A DNA stretch of 64,000 bases from Streptomyces polyasparticus (GTDB taxonomy: Bacteria > Actinomycetota > Actinomycetes > Streptomycetales > Streptomycetaceae). Positions 11,016-20,521 of this stretch are shown piece after piece. Made by a program: the position numbers and the translations under genes. The notes under the pieces are model-generated. The model ran no database searches. It saw only the letters and a list, made by a program, of their open reading frames with translations, and was not told the DNA's origin. The stretch spans positions 1 through 64,000 of the forward strand of contig NZ_JACTVJ010000010.1 of assembly GCF_014493765.1 (NCBI RefSeq), read 5' to 3'. Position 1 is the stretch's first letter. Every line of letters begins with the position of its first letter.

Positions 11016-11975
11016 TCAGCCCCGCCGCGCCCCCACCGTAGAGGCACGGATGTCCAGCCGCCCCGGCACGACGACCGCGGGCGGCCGGCCCTGTCCCTCC
11101 AGGGCTGTGACCAGGGCCTCGACCGCAAGCCGGGCGCCCGTCGCCACACGATGCGAGACCGTCGTCACGGCCGGCTCGATGGCGGCGTAGCCCGCGTCCT
11201 CGGAGAAGCAGACGACGAGCAGATCGTCCGGTACGCGCAGGCCGTGCCGGTGCGCCGCACGCAGGAGCGGCAGGCCGAGGTTCTCGTAGATTCCGTAGAC
11301 GGCGTCGGGGCGTGCCGCCAGTGCCTCCTCCGCCGGGTCGGCGCCGCCCAGCTCCCACTCCACGACGTGTGCGGCACGGTCGTTGGCGCGGCACCACGCC
11401 TCGTACGCGGCGACCGAACTGCGCGTGTAGTGGTCGGTGGTGTCCCCGGCGATCAGCGTGATGCGGCGGGCGCCCAGGGCCGCGAGATGGTCGAGGACGA
11501 CCCGGGTGCCCACCTCGTGATCGTTGTCGACCCAGCAGGTACGCGCGGCAGTCGGGGCGACCGGCCGCCCGAGGTGCACCACCGGAAGCCCCGCCCGCGC
11601 GGCCTCCTCCGTCAGCGGGTCGTCGAGCAGCGGGTCGAGGATGAGCACGCCGTCGGCGGCCACCGCCTCCCAGCCGGCGCTCCCCGCGGGCAGCACGGTC
11701 AGCCCATAGCCCTTCCGATGCGCCGCCGCCATCGCCGAGTCGATCGCCGTCGCGTAGTACGGCACCCCCAGCACGTCCCACGGCTGCGCGTCCGGCGTCG
11801 ACACACCGAGCGCGAGCGTGCGCACCGGCACCCGGTACCCCAGCTGCGCGGCGATCGCCCGTACCCGCACGCGGGTTCCGATGCTCATCCGGCCGGTGCC
11901 GTTGAGCGCGTTGGTGACGGTCGCGCGGGAGACCTCGGCCGCTGCCGCCACATCGATGATGCGCACCTTCTGCAC
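11016..11975 (-). CDS. LacI-family transcriptional regulator
   Basis: The protein has 319 residues. An N-terminal LacI helix-turn-helix (IDVAAAAEVSRATVTNALNG, residues 7-26) is followed by a periplasmic-binding-like sensor domain. The start is GTG 11975 with AGGG about eight bases upstream. It is divergent from the amidohydrolase at 12110, with about 134 bases between, so that gene and its own promoter are likely targets. The intergenic region has GTTTC direct repeats but no clean LacI palindrome that I can support. The effector is unknown. Confidence 0.88.
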   Translation of the reverse strand: MQKVRIIDVAAAAEVSRATVTNALNGTGRMSIGTRVRVRAIAAQLGYRVPVRTLALGVSTPDAQPWDVLGVPYYATAIDSAMAAAHRKGYGLTVLPAGSAGWEAVAADGVLILDPLLDDPLTEEAARAGLPVVHLGRPVAPTAARTCWVDNDHEVGTRVVLDHLAALGARRITLIAGDTTDHYTRSSVAAYEAWCRANDRAAHVVEWELGGADPAEEALAARPDAVYGIYENLGLPLLRAAHRHGLRVPDDLLVVCFSEDAGYAAIEPAVTTVSHRVATGARLAVEALVTALEGQGRPPAVVVPGRLDIRASTVGARRG

Positions 11976-12109
11976 GGCCGCACCCTAGGGGATCCATTGT
12001 TTCGCCGGGGTTTCTCAACGAAATCCGTGGAATCGGCGCGCTTGTGGTTGCGCGGGCAACCACGAAGGATCGGCCGTCCCTGACCCCCGAGGACACACCG
12101 GGAGACCCC

Positions 12110-13909
12110 GTGGAGAAGCAGCTCGCGCGCCGCTCCGTACTGGCCGGCATGGCCGCCGGCACCGTCACCTCGGCGCTGGCGTTCGCCGACCCCGCTCAGG
12201 CGGCCGGCGCGGCCGATCTGGTCCTGCACAACGGCTTCGTCTGGACCGTCGACGACCGCGACAGCATCCGCAGGGCCGTCGCGGTCCGCGGCGGACGCAT
12301 CGTCTACGTCGGTACGGACAAGGGCGCCCTGCGGTACGTCGGCAAGCGCACCCAAGTCGTCGATCTGGGCGGCAGAATGCTGATGCCCGGGCTGCACGAC
12401 GGGCACCTGCACAGCCTCGGCGGCGGCAGCGGACTGGTCGGCCTGAACTTCGCGTACGCCGCGCTGACGATTCCCGAGTTCCTGCAGGTGATCGGCGACC
12501 ACCTCGCGCAGACCTCCGCCGAGGAGCCCGACGGCTGGGTCACCGGCCAGAACTGGTACCAACAGGCGATGCAGCCGAAGGGCGTCGTCGTCACGCGCAA
12601 GGACCTCGACCAGCTCGACACCCGCCGGCCCGTCGCCATCACCTCAAGCGACGGACACACCACCGTGGTCAACAGCCGCGCGCTCGCCCTGGCCGGGATC
12701 ACCCGCGACACCCCCGACCCCACGGGCGGGATCATCGAACGGGACGCGTCGGGTGAGCCGACGGGCGTGCTCCAGGACAACGCCTCCGGCCTGGTCCTCG
12801 CTCTGATCCCGCCGCCCACCGACGCCGACAACACCCGCTACGCCCAGGCCGCCTTGTCCGCACTCGCCGAGCAGGGCGTCACCACCTTCATGGAAGCGGG
12901 CGCCGGCGAGGACACGCTGCGCGTCTACTCCGCACTGTCCGAACGCGGTCAGCTGACCGCCCGCGCCCATATCGCGCTGATGGTCGAACTCGCCGAAGCC
13001 GAGGACGACCCGCTGCCCGAGCTGAAGCGACTGCGTCGCCGCTACGACAGCGGCGCCGTCAAGGCCCGCGCCGACGTCCATGTGCACAACATCAAGCTGT
13101 TCCTGGACGGAGTGCTGCAGGCGCCGGCGCAGACCGCCGCCGTACTAGAGCCGTACCTCGTGGACGACGGTCACGGCCATATGATCCCGGGCACGCACAA
13201 GGGCCAGGTGTACTGGCCGCAGAAGGACTTGGACGCGTTCCTGATCGCCGCGGCGGCCGCCGGATTCGACCCGCACACCCACGCCATCGGCGACCGCGCG
13301 GTCCGCGCCGCACTCGACGGCTTCCAGGCGGTCCGCCGGGCCGGCCACCGCACGACCCGCCCGACGGTCGCCCACGCGGAACTCGTCTCGCCCGCGGACA
13401 TCCCCCGCTTCCAACGGCTGGGCGCGATCGCCTCGATGGGCTTCCACTGGGCCAAGCCCGCACCCGACTCCACGGACTCCGTCGAGCCCTTCCTCGGCCC
13501 GGAACGCTTCGCCGGCTACGAACCCGAGGGCGCCATCTTCCGCTCCGGCGGCACGGTGTCCCTCGGCTCCGACTGGCCAGTCGACCCCCTCAACCACTGG
13601 GAAGCCCTGCGGGTGGTCATCATGCGCACGGCCGCGGCGGGCAGCCCGTACGCGCGCTACGGCGTCATGACACCGAGCCAGCGCCTCCTGCGCCGCACCG
13701 CGATCCGCGCCGCGACCTTCAACGCCGCCTACCAGCTCCGCCAGGACCACCGCACCGGCTCGATCGAGCCGGGAAAGCTCGCGGACCTGATCGTCCTGGA
13801 CCGCAACATCCTCCAGATCCCGGCGGACGACATCGGCTCGACGCGCGTCCTGCTGACGCTCGTCGGGGGGAAGCCGGTGCACGGGAACTTCGAGGGGGTG
13901 GCCGGCTAG
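12110..13909 (+). CDS. Tat-exported amidohydrolase, YtcJ-like
   Basis: The protein has 599 residues from GTG 12110, chosen because GGAG (12101-12104) precedes it and it places a Tat signal (ARRSVLAGMAAG ... AQAAG) at the N-terminus; GTG 12044 is an in-frame alternative. Metal-binding motifs of the amidohydrolase superfamily are visible: HDGHLH near 98-103, DPHTH near 385-389 and the late SDWPVDPL. The family hydrolyses amides and imides, with substrate often unknown. The divergent LacI regulator suggests control by a small sugar-like or amide compound (inference). Confidence 0.85.
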   Translation: MEKQLARRSVLAGMAAGTVTSALAFADPAQAAGAADLVLHNGFVWTVDDRDSIRRAVAVRGGRIVYVGTDKGALRYVGKRTQVVDLGGRMLMPGLHDGHLHSLGGGSGLVGLNFAYAALTIPEFLQVIGDHLAQTSAEEPDGWVTGQNWYQQAMQPKGVVVTRKDLDQLDTRRPVAITSSDGHTTVVNSRALALAGITRDTPDPTGGIIERDASGEPTGVLQDNASGLVLALIPPPTDADNTRYAQAALSALAEQGVTTFMEAGAGEDTLRVYSALSERGQLTARAHIALMVELAEAEDDPLPELKRLRRRYDSGAVKARADVHVHNIKLFLDGVLQAPAQTAAVLEPYLVDDGHGHMIPGTHKGQVYWPQKDLDAFLIAAAAAGFDPHTHAIGDRAVRAALDGFQAVRRAGHRTTRPTVAHAELVSPADIPRFQRLGAIASMGFHWAKPAPDSTDSVEPFLGPERFAGYEPEGAIFRSGGTVSLGSDWPVDPLNHWEALRVVIMRTAAAGSPYARYGVMTPSQRLLRRTAIRAATFNAAYQLRQDHRTGSIEPGKLADLIVLDRNILQIPADDIGSTRVLLTLVGGKPVHGNFEGVAG

Positions 13910-13942
13910 GGGTGGTTCGGCGGGGTCGGACCCCCGGCGCCT

Positions 13943-14083
13943 CTATGCGATGCCGTACACCGTCTCCAAGAGGCCGTTGACGAACGCGTCGAGGTCGTCG
14001 AGGCCGGCCGCCGCCTGTGTGGCGGGTCCCTCCATCGCCAGGTGCGGGAGTGCGGCGTGCAGGGCCGGCGTCACGGTGGCGGC
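13943..14083 (-). pseudogene. Remnant of a TetR-type regulator C-terminus
   Basis: About 46 codons end at a stop at 13943. The reading (HAALPHLAMEGP ... DLDAFVNGLLETVYGIA) resembles the last helices of TetR/AcrR regulators. No start codon, no helix-turn-helix and no earlier part are present, and the frame continues only into non-coding-like sequence. I read it as the tail of a deleted gene between two plus-strand genes. Confidence 0.45.
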
Positions 14084-14171
14084 GCGCTGGGGGAGGGGGT
14101 GCGCTGAGGGGCAAGGAACGCCCCAACTACGTTGGTTCTGACGCGCGTTCCCCGACCGACGAGGTGCCCCC

Positions 14172-15005
14172 TTGCTGACGTCCCTGCGCAAACGCCACGG
14201 TCTGTACTTCGCTGCCGGTGCCGTGTGCATCGTCGTGAACAGCCAGGGCCTGGGGCCGCTCTGGTATGCGGGTGTCCTGCTGCTGGCGCTCGGCGGGCTG
14301 TTGCGCTGGGACCTGTGGCGCAGGCAGCGTCCACCGCAGGGGCAGGAACCGGTGCAGGTCGCTGTGCCTGTCGCGGGACGCTGGCAGGCCCTCAACGGGC
14401 CGGCCACCAAGATCCCGAGCCACACGCACAGCCATGCGCAGACCTACGCCATCGACCTCATCCACCGCCCGCACGCGCGCACCGCACCGGAGCCCCGCCG
14501 GCTCTGGCCCTTCGGCCGCCGCCCGGAGTCCTACCCCGCCTTCGGTGCGCCTGTCCTCGCGCCGGGTGACGGCGTGATCGTGGCTGCCGGTCACCGTCAA
14601 CGCGACCATCTGGCGCGTACGTCTCTGCCCGGCATCGTCCACCTCTACCTGGAAGGCTTCGTACGCAGCCTGGGATGGCCCCGCCACCTGTGGGGGAACC
14701 ACCTTGTGCTGAAGCTGGACCAAGGCACGTACGCCGGCTTCGCCCACCTCAAGCGTGGCTCTCTGCGCGTGGCCGTGGGGGACCGGGTCAGGTCCGGTCG
14801 GACTCTGGCCGAGTGCGGCAACTCCGGAAACACGTCCGAGCCGCACCTGCACTTCCAGCTCATGTCCGGCCCCGACTCCGAACTCGCCCACGGCGTGCCC
14901 TTCACCTGGCGGTACGTCGACGACGACGGGGCCGAACACACCGGCGTACCGGAGGACGGCACGCACTTCAGCGCGCATGCGACGGAGGCTCAACGGCAGG
15001 TCTGA
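14172..15005 (+). CDS. Membrane-anchored M23 (LytM-type) peptidase
   Basis: The protein has 277 residues from TTG 14172, seven bases after a GAGG site. Two short hydrophobic helices occupy residues 12-50. The M23 domain follows: the first metal ligands lie in SHTHSHAQTYAID (near 88-100) and the HLHFQ motif near 225-229, with the usual GNSGNTSEPHLHF block. These zinc enzymes cut peptidoglycan cross-bridges or act as scaffolds. The C-terminal part after HLHFQ is short. It sits alone, not clearly in an operon. Confidence 0.85.
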   Translation: MLTSLRKRHGLYFAAGAVCIVVNSQGLGPLWYAGVLLLALGGLLRWDLWRRQRPPQGQEPVQVAVPVAGRWQALNGPATKIPSHTHSHAQTYAIDLIHRPHARTAPEPRRLWPFGRRPESYPAFGAPVLAPGDGVIVAAGHRQRDHLARTSLPGIVHLYLEGFVRSLGWPRHLWGNHLVLKLDQGTYAGFAHLKRGSLRVAVGDRVRSGRTLAECGNSGNTSEPHLHFQLMSGPDSELAHGVPFTWRYVDDDGAEHTGVPEDGTHFSAHATEAQRQV

Positions 15006-15112
15006 CACCGCCAACCCGTGCAACCGGCGGAGGAGCAACCGGCAGGGCGACGGGCGTACGTGCCCAGCCGAGTGGCGCCGAGGGGGGCCACGCGTGCGGG
15101 CAAACCCTTCAG

Positions 15113-15135
15113 TTCTACTGAATGGATCAGTCGAA
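15113..15135 (+). promoter_or_regulatory. 23-bp palindrome upstream of allantoicase
   Basis: TTCTACTGA (15113-15121), a five-base spacer and TCAGTCGAA (15127-15135) form an inverted repeat matching at 8 of 9 positions. It lies about 93 bases before the allantoicase ATG. Position and symmetry fit an operator for an allantoin-pathway repressor (IclR-type AllR is the known class), but no such regulator gene is in the window. Confidence 0.6.
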
Positions 15136-15227
15136 AACAATCGACGGACGTGAGTGATCGCTGGCTGCGAGGGTTGTTCGTGTCACCCCAACTCCCTTGC
15201 AGACAAAGCAGAGAGGCGTCCTCGAAC

Positions 15228-16369
15228 ATGACCTCTTCCCCCGCCGGCCACCCCGTCTCCGCCGAGTCCGCGTACGCCGCTCCGTACGTCTCCGGCGACC
15301 CGTACGCCGACTACCGCGGCAGCGACGCCGACTTCACGCGGCTGACCGATCTGGCCGATCGCCGGCTCGGAGCGGGTGTTGTCGCGGCCGACGACGAGTT
15401 CTTCGCGGAGCGCGAGAACCTTCTCGCCCGCACCCCCGCCGTCTTCGACGTCCACGACTACGGCCACAAGGGCAAGGTCATGGACGGCTGGGAGACGCGC
15501 CGTCGCCGCGGGTCCGATGCCCACCACCCGTTCCCGGCGGGCGACGACCACGACTGGGCCCTGATCCGCCTCGGCGCCCCCGGGGTCATCCGCGGCATCA
15601 TCGTGGACACCGCCCACTTCCGGGGCAACTTCCCCCAGCAGGTCAGCGTCGAGGCCGCCGCGTTCGACGGCACGCCCTCCGTCGCCGAACGCCTGGAGAA
15701 CGACGGCGCGTGGGAGGTCATCCTGCCCCGCACCCCCGTCCGCGGCCACGCCGCCAACGCCCTCACCGTCGACTCGGACCGCCGCTGGACGCACCTGCGG
15801 ATCAACCAGCACCCCGACGGCGGCATCGCCCGCCTCCGCGTCCACGGCGAAGTCGTCCCCGACCCGGCGTGGCTGGATCTGCTCGGCACCTTCGACGTGG
15901 CCTGCGTCGCCAACGACGGCAGTGTGACGGACGCGTCGGACGGCTTCTACTCCTCGCCGGGCAACACCATCATGCCGGGACTCTCGCAGAGCAGGACGAC
16001 GGCTGGGAGACCAGGCGCCGGCGCGACAAGGGCAACGACTGGATCGAGTACCGGCTCGCCGCCCAGAGCGAGATCCGCGCGGTGGAAGTCGACACGGCCA
16101 ATCTCAAGGGCAACGCCGCAGGCTGGGTGTCCCTGTCGGTGAAGGACGGCGACGCCGCCGACTGGACCGAGGTCCTGCCCAGGACCGCGCTCCAGCCCGA
16201 CAGTCTGCATCGCCTTCCCCTGACCGTGCCCGCCACCGCCACCCATGCCCGCCTGGACGTCCACCCCGACGGAGGCCTGGCCCGCCTGCGCCTGCACGGC
16301 AATCTCACCCAGGCCGGCGCCGCGGCCCTCGCCGCCCGCGTGGCCGGCGCGACGCGACCGGGAAATTGA
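15228..16369 (+). pseudogene. alc: Allantoicase, interrupted by a one-base frameshift
   Basis: Start ATG 15228 follows GAGAGG (15211-15216). The product has the two-fold allantoicase domain repeat: DGWETRRRR occurs in both halves, each with a VDTA-N-KGN/FRGN block. The first half reads in one frame up to NTIMPGLSQ near 15988; the second half (EQDDGWETRRRR onward to 16369) reads in the minus-one frame. Restoring one base near 15985-15990 gives a continuous protein of about 380 residues. Allantoicase converts allantoate to ureidoglycolate and urea in purine breakdown. Either a true mutation or an assembly error; no allantoinase gene is adjacent. Confidence 0.82.
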
Positions 16370-16379
16370 CGGCGGCGGC

Positions 16380-18785
16380 TCACCGTCCGAAGAGCGGCCG
16401 TTCGGAGGCTCTCGCTGTCTCGGCCCGCAGCCGCCGGACCTCGCGGTCGTAGTCGGCCGAGCGGCTGCCGACGGCGGCCGCGAAGGACTCGAGCTGACGG
16501 GCGATCGCGTCCAGTCCGTCGGCCACCGTTTCCATATCCTGGGCGAACCCGAGCACCGGGGCGAAGACGACCAGCCTGCTGTTCCACAGCGAGTCGCGTG
16601 TGTCGCGGAAGACGTCGGCGGCCCGGTGCACGGTCCGGCCGCGAGTACGGAGATCCTCGGCCATGCCGCTCGGCAGGTCGGCGTACTCGACGGACAGCTG
16701 CTCCAGGCGGCCGGTGAGAAGGAACAGCGCCAACTGGTAGCGGGAGTGCTGCCACTTGTAGTGCGCGAAAAAGTCCTGGGTGTCGTATGCCTTGGCGACC
16801 GCCTCGTCGACCTCGTGCAGGCGTTGCCGGATCACCTCGGGCGGGTCGTCCTTGCCGGCGGACAGGGCCACCCACGCGTAGAGGAGCGCTCGGCCGGCGT
16901 CCGGGGCGCGGAGCCGCGCTCGGGACGCCTCGTAGTCCTTCCGGTACGACTCCAGACTCAGGCCTGTGCCGATCGGGTCCTTCTGGATCTGCGCGAGCGC
17001 CGGGAACCGGTCGTCGAACGACTGCCTGTTCGTCGCGAGCTTCTCGCTGAAGTGACTGAAGACGGCGTTGAGGATTCCCGCCTTGATCTCGCCGGCCACG
17101 AAGCTCTTCGGATCCTTGATGAAACTCTCGGCATCCAGGACGGCGTTGACGGCGTCGACGGTCCTGGCCAGATCCTTGTCGTCCGGGTGTTCCCGGGCGA
17201 GCTCGTTGAGCCGCGTCGTCGCCTGGCTCATCAGGGCACCAGTGGCTCCTGCGTGGGCTTGGCCGATCAGTTCGACGGAGCCGGGACTGCCGCGCGGAAT
17301 CCCGGCGGACTCCGGTGGCGTGGCGCCGGGCCGCTTGGCCGAGGCCGGTTCGGGCGCTGCGGGCGGCTTGACCGCAGACGTGAGGGGTTTCGTGGCAGGC
17401 GCGAGGGTCTTCTCGGCGGGCGCGGCGCGGGTGGCGGGAGTCGTGGAAGTGGCGGAAGTGGCGGAAGCCGCGGAAGCAGGGGGAGTCGCGGGCGTCGTGG
17501 TCGGGGCCGGTGACGTCGGTGGCCCCGACGGCCCTGGTGCGAGCATCTCGCCCTGGATCATGCGCGGTTCGTAGCGGTACGCCGCACCGCCCGGCGTCTC
17601 GGAGACCGGGTCGGGAGCAGGCCGTGCCGAGAGGGTGGCGGCGGTCCGTGCCGTCCACTTCGGACCGGCGGTCCGGCCTTCCTGAGCCGTGGGCGCCCAG
17701 ACCTCGTAGGACGAAAGGCGAAGATCGGTGGCGAGGTACCGCAGCCGGGCCTGGCACCCCTCGCACGCGAGCTGGTCGACCGCGACGATCAATTTCCCGC
17801 CCGTGAAGTTCCGCCCGGCCAGCCGGAGCCGGAGCCCGGCCACGGCCTGGGCCTCGGCGTGCGGCTGGGAGCTGCATGCGTACTGGGCCAGCACGAAGGC
17901 GACCTGCCGGCCCTGTGCGTCGATCAACTGGACGGCGGCATTGGTCTGGTAGCCGGGACCGGCTGCCTTCCCCCTGACGCCCTTGACCAGCGCTGAGTCG
18001 GGGATGGGCTGTGCCTCACCCTCGGGGGTCCGCCTGGCAACACCGAAGTGCCGCTGGTCGACCACCAACCGCACCATGCTCTCCGGCGTAGGGCTCTCGC
18101 CGACCGACTGCTGTCCGGCCGACGGCTCCCCGACCGACTGCTGTCCGGGCGACTGCTCCCCGGTCGGCCGCGACACCGAAGGTGCGGTGCGGCCGAGGTG
18201 CGCCGCCGCCCGTACCGCTGCGGCGAGGCGTGCCTGCAGCTCGCTGCGGCGGGCAGCCAGAGTCGCCAGTTCGTCCGGCGAGAGGTGCACCGGAGCCGCC
18301 GCCTGCCGCTCCAGAGCGTGCAGTTGCCGCCGCAGCTCCACGGGATCGTCGTCGGCCTGCATCGGACCGCTCTCCACGCGCCCGGTGACGGGGCCCGCTC
18401 GGCCGGCGGCCGCCTCGTGGGCCTCGGTCTCCGCGCCGGCTCGCCCCTGACGTGTCCCAGGCCGGCCGGACTGCTGGACGACATGCGCGAGTTCATGTGC
18501 CAGCAATCGCCGACCGGCCGCGCTCTGCGGGGCGTAGTGACCGGCACCGAAGACGATGTCCCGTCCCGAAGTGAAGGCACGGGCTCCGGCGGCAGCGGCG
18601 GATTCGTGGGCCGCGGAGTCGGTGTGCACCCGTACGGCACTGAAGTCGTACTGCAGCCGCCCCTCCATCACCCTGCGCACCCCGGTGTCGACAGGCGTGC
18701 CGCCGGACGGGATCACCGGCTCGTACCGCCGCGTCTCGCTCGCACGGTGTACCCGGCTCTTCATGAGCAGCAGGGTCTGCCGCAT
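16380..18785 (-). CDS. eCIS-core (DUF4157) protein with a cytidine-deaminase-like domain
   Basis: The protein has 801 residues. Residues 47-105 are the eCIS-core/DUF4157 domain: VRVHTDSAAHESA, then AFTSGRDIVFGAGHYAP and the metallopeptidase motif HELAH (97-101). After a Gln/Gly/Ser repeat linker (about 210-232), residues 278-365 have the strand-helix order of deaminases: HAE at 309-311 and CEGC at 341-344, the zinc ligands of the superfamily, with Ala instead of Pro before the first Cys. A Pro/Thr/Ala-rich linker (about 415-490) leads to an all-helical C-terminus of unknown type. Start ATG 18785 is weakly supported; ATG 18764 is possible. No injection-system structural genes are visible nearby. 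Likely a secreted or injected effector (inference). Confidence 0.75.
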   Translation of the reverse strand: MRQTLLLMKSRVHRASETRRYEPVIPSGGTPVDTGVRRVMEGRLQYDFSAVRVHTDSAAHESAAAAGARAFTSGRDIVFGAGHYAPQSAAGRRLLAHELAHVVQQSGRPGTRQGRAGAETEAHEAAAGRAGPVTGRVESGPMQADDDPVELRRQLHALERQAAAPVHLSPDELATLAARRSELQARLAAAVRAAAHLGRTAPSVSRPTGEQSPGQQSVGEPSAGQQSVGESPTPESMVRLVVDQRHFGVARRTPEGEAQPIPDSALVKGVRGKAAGPGYQTNAAVQLIDAQGRQVAFVLAQYACSSQPHAEAQAVAGLRLRLAGRNFTGGKLIVAVDQLACEGCQARLRYLATDLRLSSYEVWAPTAQEGRTAGPKWTARTAATLSARPAPDPVSETPGGAAYRYEPRMIQGEMLAPGPSGPPTSPAPTTTPATPPASAASATSATSTTPATRAAPAEKTLAPATKPLTSAVKPPAAPEPASAKRPGATPPESAGIPRGSPGSVELIGQAHAGATGALMSQATTRLNELAREHPDDKDLARTVDAVNAVLDAESFIKDPKSFVAGEIKAGILNAVFSHFSEKLATNRQSFDDRFPALAQIQKDPIGTGLSLESYRKDYEASRARLRAPDAGRALLYAWVALSAGKDDPPEVIRQRLHEVDEAVAKAYDTQDFFAHYKWQHSRYQLALFLLTGRLEQLSVEYADLPSGMAEDLRTRGRTVHRAADVFRDTRDSLWNSRLVVFAPVLGFAQDMETVADGLDAIARQLESFAAAVGSRSADYDREVRRLRAETARASERPLFGR

Positions 18786-18930
18786 CCGTCACCACGCCGT
18801 CACTCGCCTGTCACGCGCAGCCTTTTCGTCGAGGGCGGGCGGTCGGCCAGGGCTCCCGCAGGAGCCGCCGGGCCCTCCTCTGCTCGTGCCCATGTGCCCG
18901 TCCATGGGGGCGTTGCCGACCGCTGTGTGC

Positions 18931-19839
18931 TCAGTCGCCCACGGGATTCTCCTGCCGCGTGGGCGCAACGGTGGTGATCCACTCCTTGATACGAGCGCTG
19001 AGGCCGTCGCTGTGCCGGACCCAACGGAAGTGGTCCAACGGCCGGCCCCCGGCGAGCGCCTCCGCATAGTGCCACCGGCTCACCTGCGCGGCCGGAACCT
19101 TCCGCAGCAGATGGTCCGTTGCGCCGGGCGGTGCCAGCGTGTCGTTCTCCACGCCGACGGCGAGGACGGGAAGCGTCAGCCGGGCGAGTGCCGCTTCGTA
19201 GTCGATCGCGCTGCCCCGCACGGTGTAGTGGCCGGTGCGCGCCTGCCGCGCCCAGTCGCGCATCACACCGGTGCTCTGGGTGCCGCCGAAGCCGAACCGT
19301 GTACCGGGCCAGTAGCCGAACACCGTGGCGAGGGCGGCCAAGAGCTGGCTGCCGACCAGGTTGCGGAGTCCTCGCAGCGGGCCGAACCCGCGCCACCACA
19401 CCGAGCCGGCCGCGGTGAGCACGACTGCGTGTACGCCGGTGAGGGCCGTTGCGCTGCTGAGCAGCGCGATCTGGCCGCCGAGGCTGTGCCCGACGAGGAT
19501 CACGGGGGAGGCAGGGAAGGCCGAGGACACCGCGCGGACGACCGCGGGCAGGTCGTCGTGGACGAGCTCCCGGTATCCGCACGCAATTCCGCGGCCGGCC
19601 GCCGGGGTGCTCTCGCCCTGACCGCGGAGGTCCGCGACCGCCACATGCAGACCGGTCCGGTGCAGCCCACGGGCGAACGGGGCGTAGTACTTGGCCTGCA
19701 CCCCCATCGCCGGCAGCACGAGCACCGCCGGCGCGTCGGGCTGCTCCGCGCGCCGGAGCCGGACCACGAGCTCCGCGTCACCTGACGTCCGGACCCGGAA
19801 ATGCTCCTCGGCGGTGTCGTCCCGCCGCTCATCCGTCAT
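18931..19839 (-). CDS. Alpha/beta hydrolase (serine hydrolase)
   Basis: The protein has 302 residues from ATG 19839, chosen for an AGAGGA site about ten bases upstream; an ATG at 19869 is possible. Nucleophile elbow GHSLGG, oxyanion region LPAMGVQAKYYAP and a late DH pair (LDHFRWVRHSDG) fit an alpha/beta hydrolase of the monoacylglycerol-lipase-like type. It follows the TetR gene by 48 bases on the same strand, so the two probably form one autoregulated operon. The substrate is unknown. Confidence 0.82.
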   Translation of the reverse strand: MTDERRDDTAEEHFRVRTSGDAELVVRLRRAEQPDAPAVLVLPAMGVQAKYYAPFARGLHRTGLHVAVADLRGQGESTPAAGRGIACGYRELVHDDLPAVVRAVSSAFPASPVILVGHSLGGQIALLSSATALTGVHAVVLTAAGSVWWRGFGPLRGLRNLVGSQLLAALATVFGYWPGTRFGFGGTQSTGVMRDWARQARTGHYTVRGSAIDYEAALARLTLPVLAVGVENDTLAPPGATDHLLRKVPAAQVSRWHYAEALAGGRPLDHFRWVRHSDGLSARIKEWITTVAPTRQENPVGD

Positions 19840-19887
19840 GGTCGTGTACGTCCTCTCGTTGCATCGCATGGGTGCTCGAGGTGGCAG

Positions 19888-20520
19888 TCATGAGCGCTCC
19901 GGCCCCACATGGGCGTCCAGAGCCGCCGTGATGAGCTCGTCGCACCGAGGGTCGCCGGACCGGCTCTCCAACGGCACGGCTCCGAGGGCGACTTGGAGGC
20001 TGCCCCAGGTCCACAGCTGGGCGATCCCGTGGAGGTTCGACCACAGGGCGGCGGCGGTCACCGCGGGCGCGGGCGCCGCCTCGTCCGATGCCTCCGAACG
20101 GCACTGGGCGACGAGCTCGACGATGTGCTCGAACAACGGGAGGGCCGACTCGCGCAGCCTCGGCAGTTCCGATGCCGAGGCTGCGCTGTCGAGCAGATCT
20201 TGCCGGAACATCAGCTCGAACATGCCGCGGCGCTCCAGCGCATACCGCACGTACGCGTGCGCCACGGCGTGCAGCCGGCCGCGTGGGGCTGTCGTACCGG
20301 CGGCCGCGGCCTCGAACCGGGCGCCGAGGTCAGCGAAACCACGACGGGCGACGGCCGACAGCAGCGCGGCGTGCGTGGGGAAGTAGCGCCGGGGTGCTCC
20401 GTGCGACACCCCGGCGCGGCGGGCGATCTCCCGCAGGCCCACGGAGGCGGAGCCCTCGGTCAGCACCAGGTCGACCCCCGCGTCGATCAACCGCTCGCGA
20501 AGCGCGGCCTGTTGATTCAT
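19888..20520 (-). CDS. TetR-family regulator
   Basis: The protein has 210 residues. The N-terminal helix-turn-helix (VGLREIARRAGVSHGAPRRYF, starting at about 27) is typical; the C-terminal domain resembles the WHG/TetR_C_33 group. A long perfect palindrome begins one base upstream of the ATG, so the gene almost certainly represses itself and the downstream hydrolase. No good ribosome binding site lies at normal spacing, because the operator fills that region. Confidence 0.88.
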   Translation of the reverse strand: MNQQAALRERLIDAGVDLVLTEGSASVGLREIARRAGVSHGAPRRYFPTHAALLSAVARRGFADLGARFEAAAAGTTAPRGRLHAVAHAYVRYALERRGMFELMFRQDLLDSAASASELPRLRESALPLFEHIVELVAQCRSEASDEAAPAPAVTAAALWSNLHGIAQLWTWGSLQVALGAVPLESRSGDPRCDELITAALDAHVGPERS

Positions 20521-20521
20521 G

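Noticed and set aside
11976-12109. LacI operator between lacI and the amidohydrolase
   Set aside because: Only GTTTC direct repeats and a weak TTTCG...CGAAA pair with a 14-base gap are present; no convincing palindrome with a central CG.
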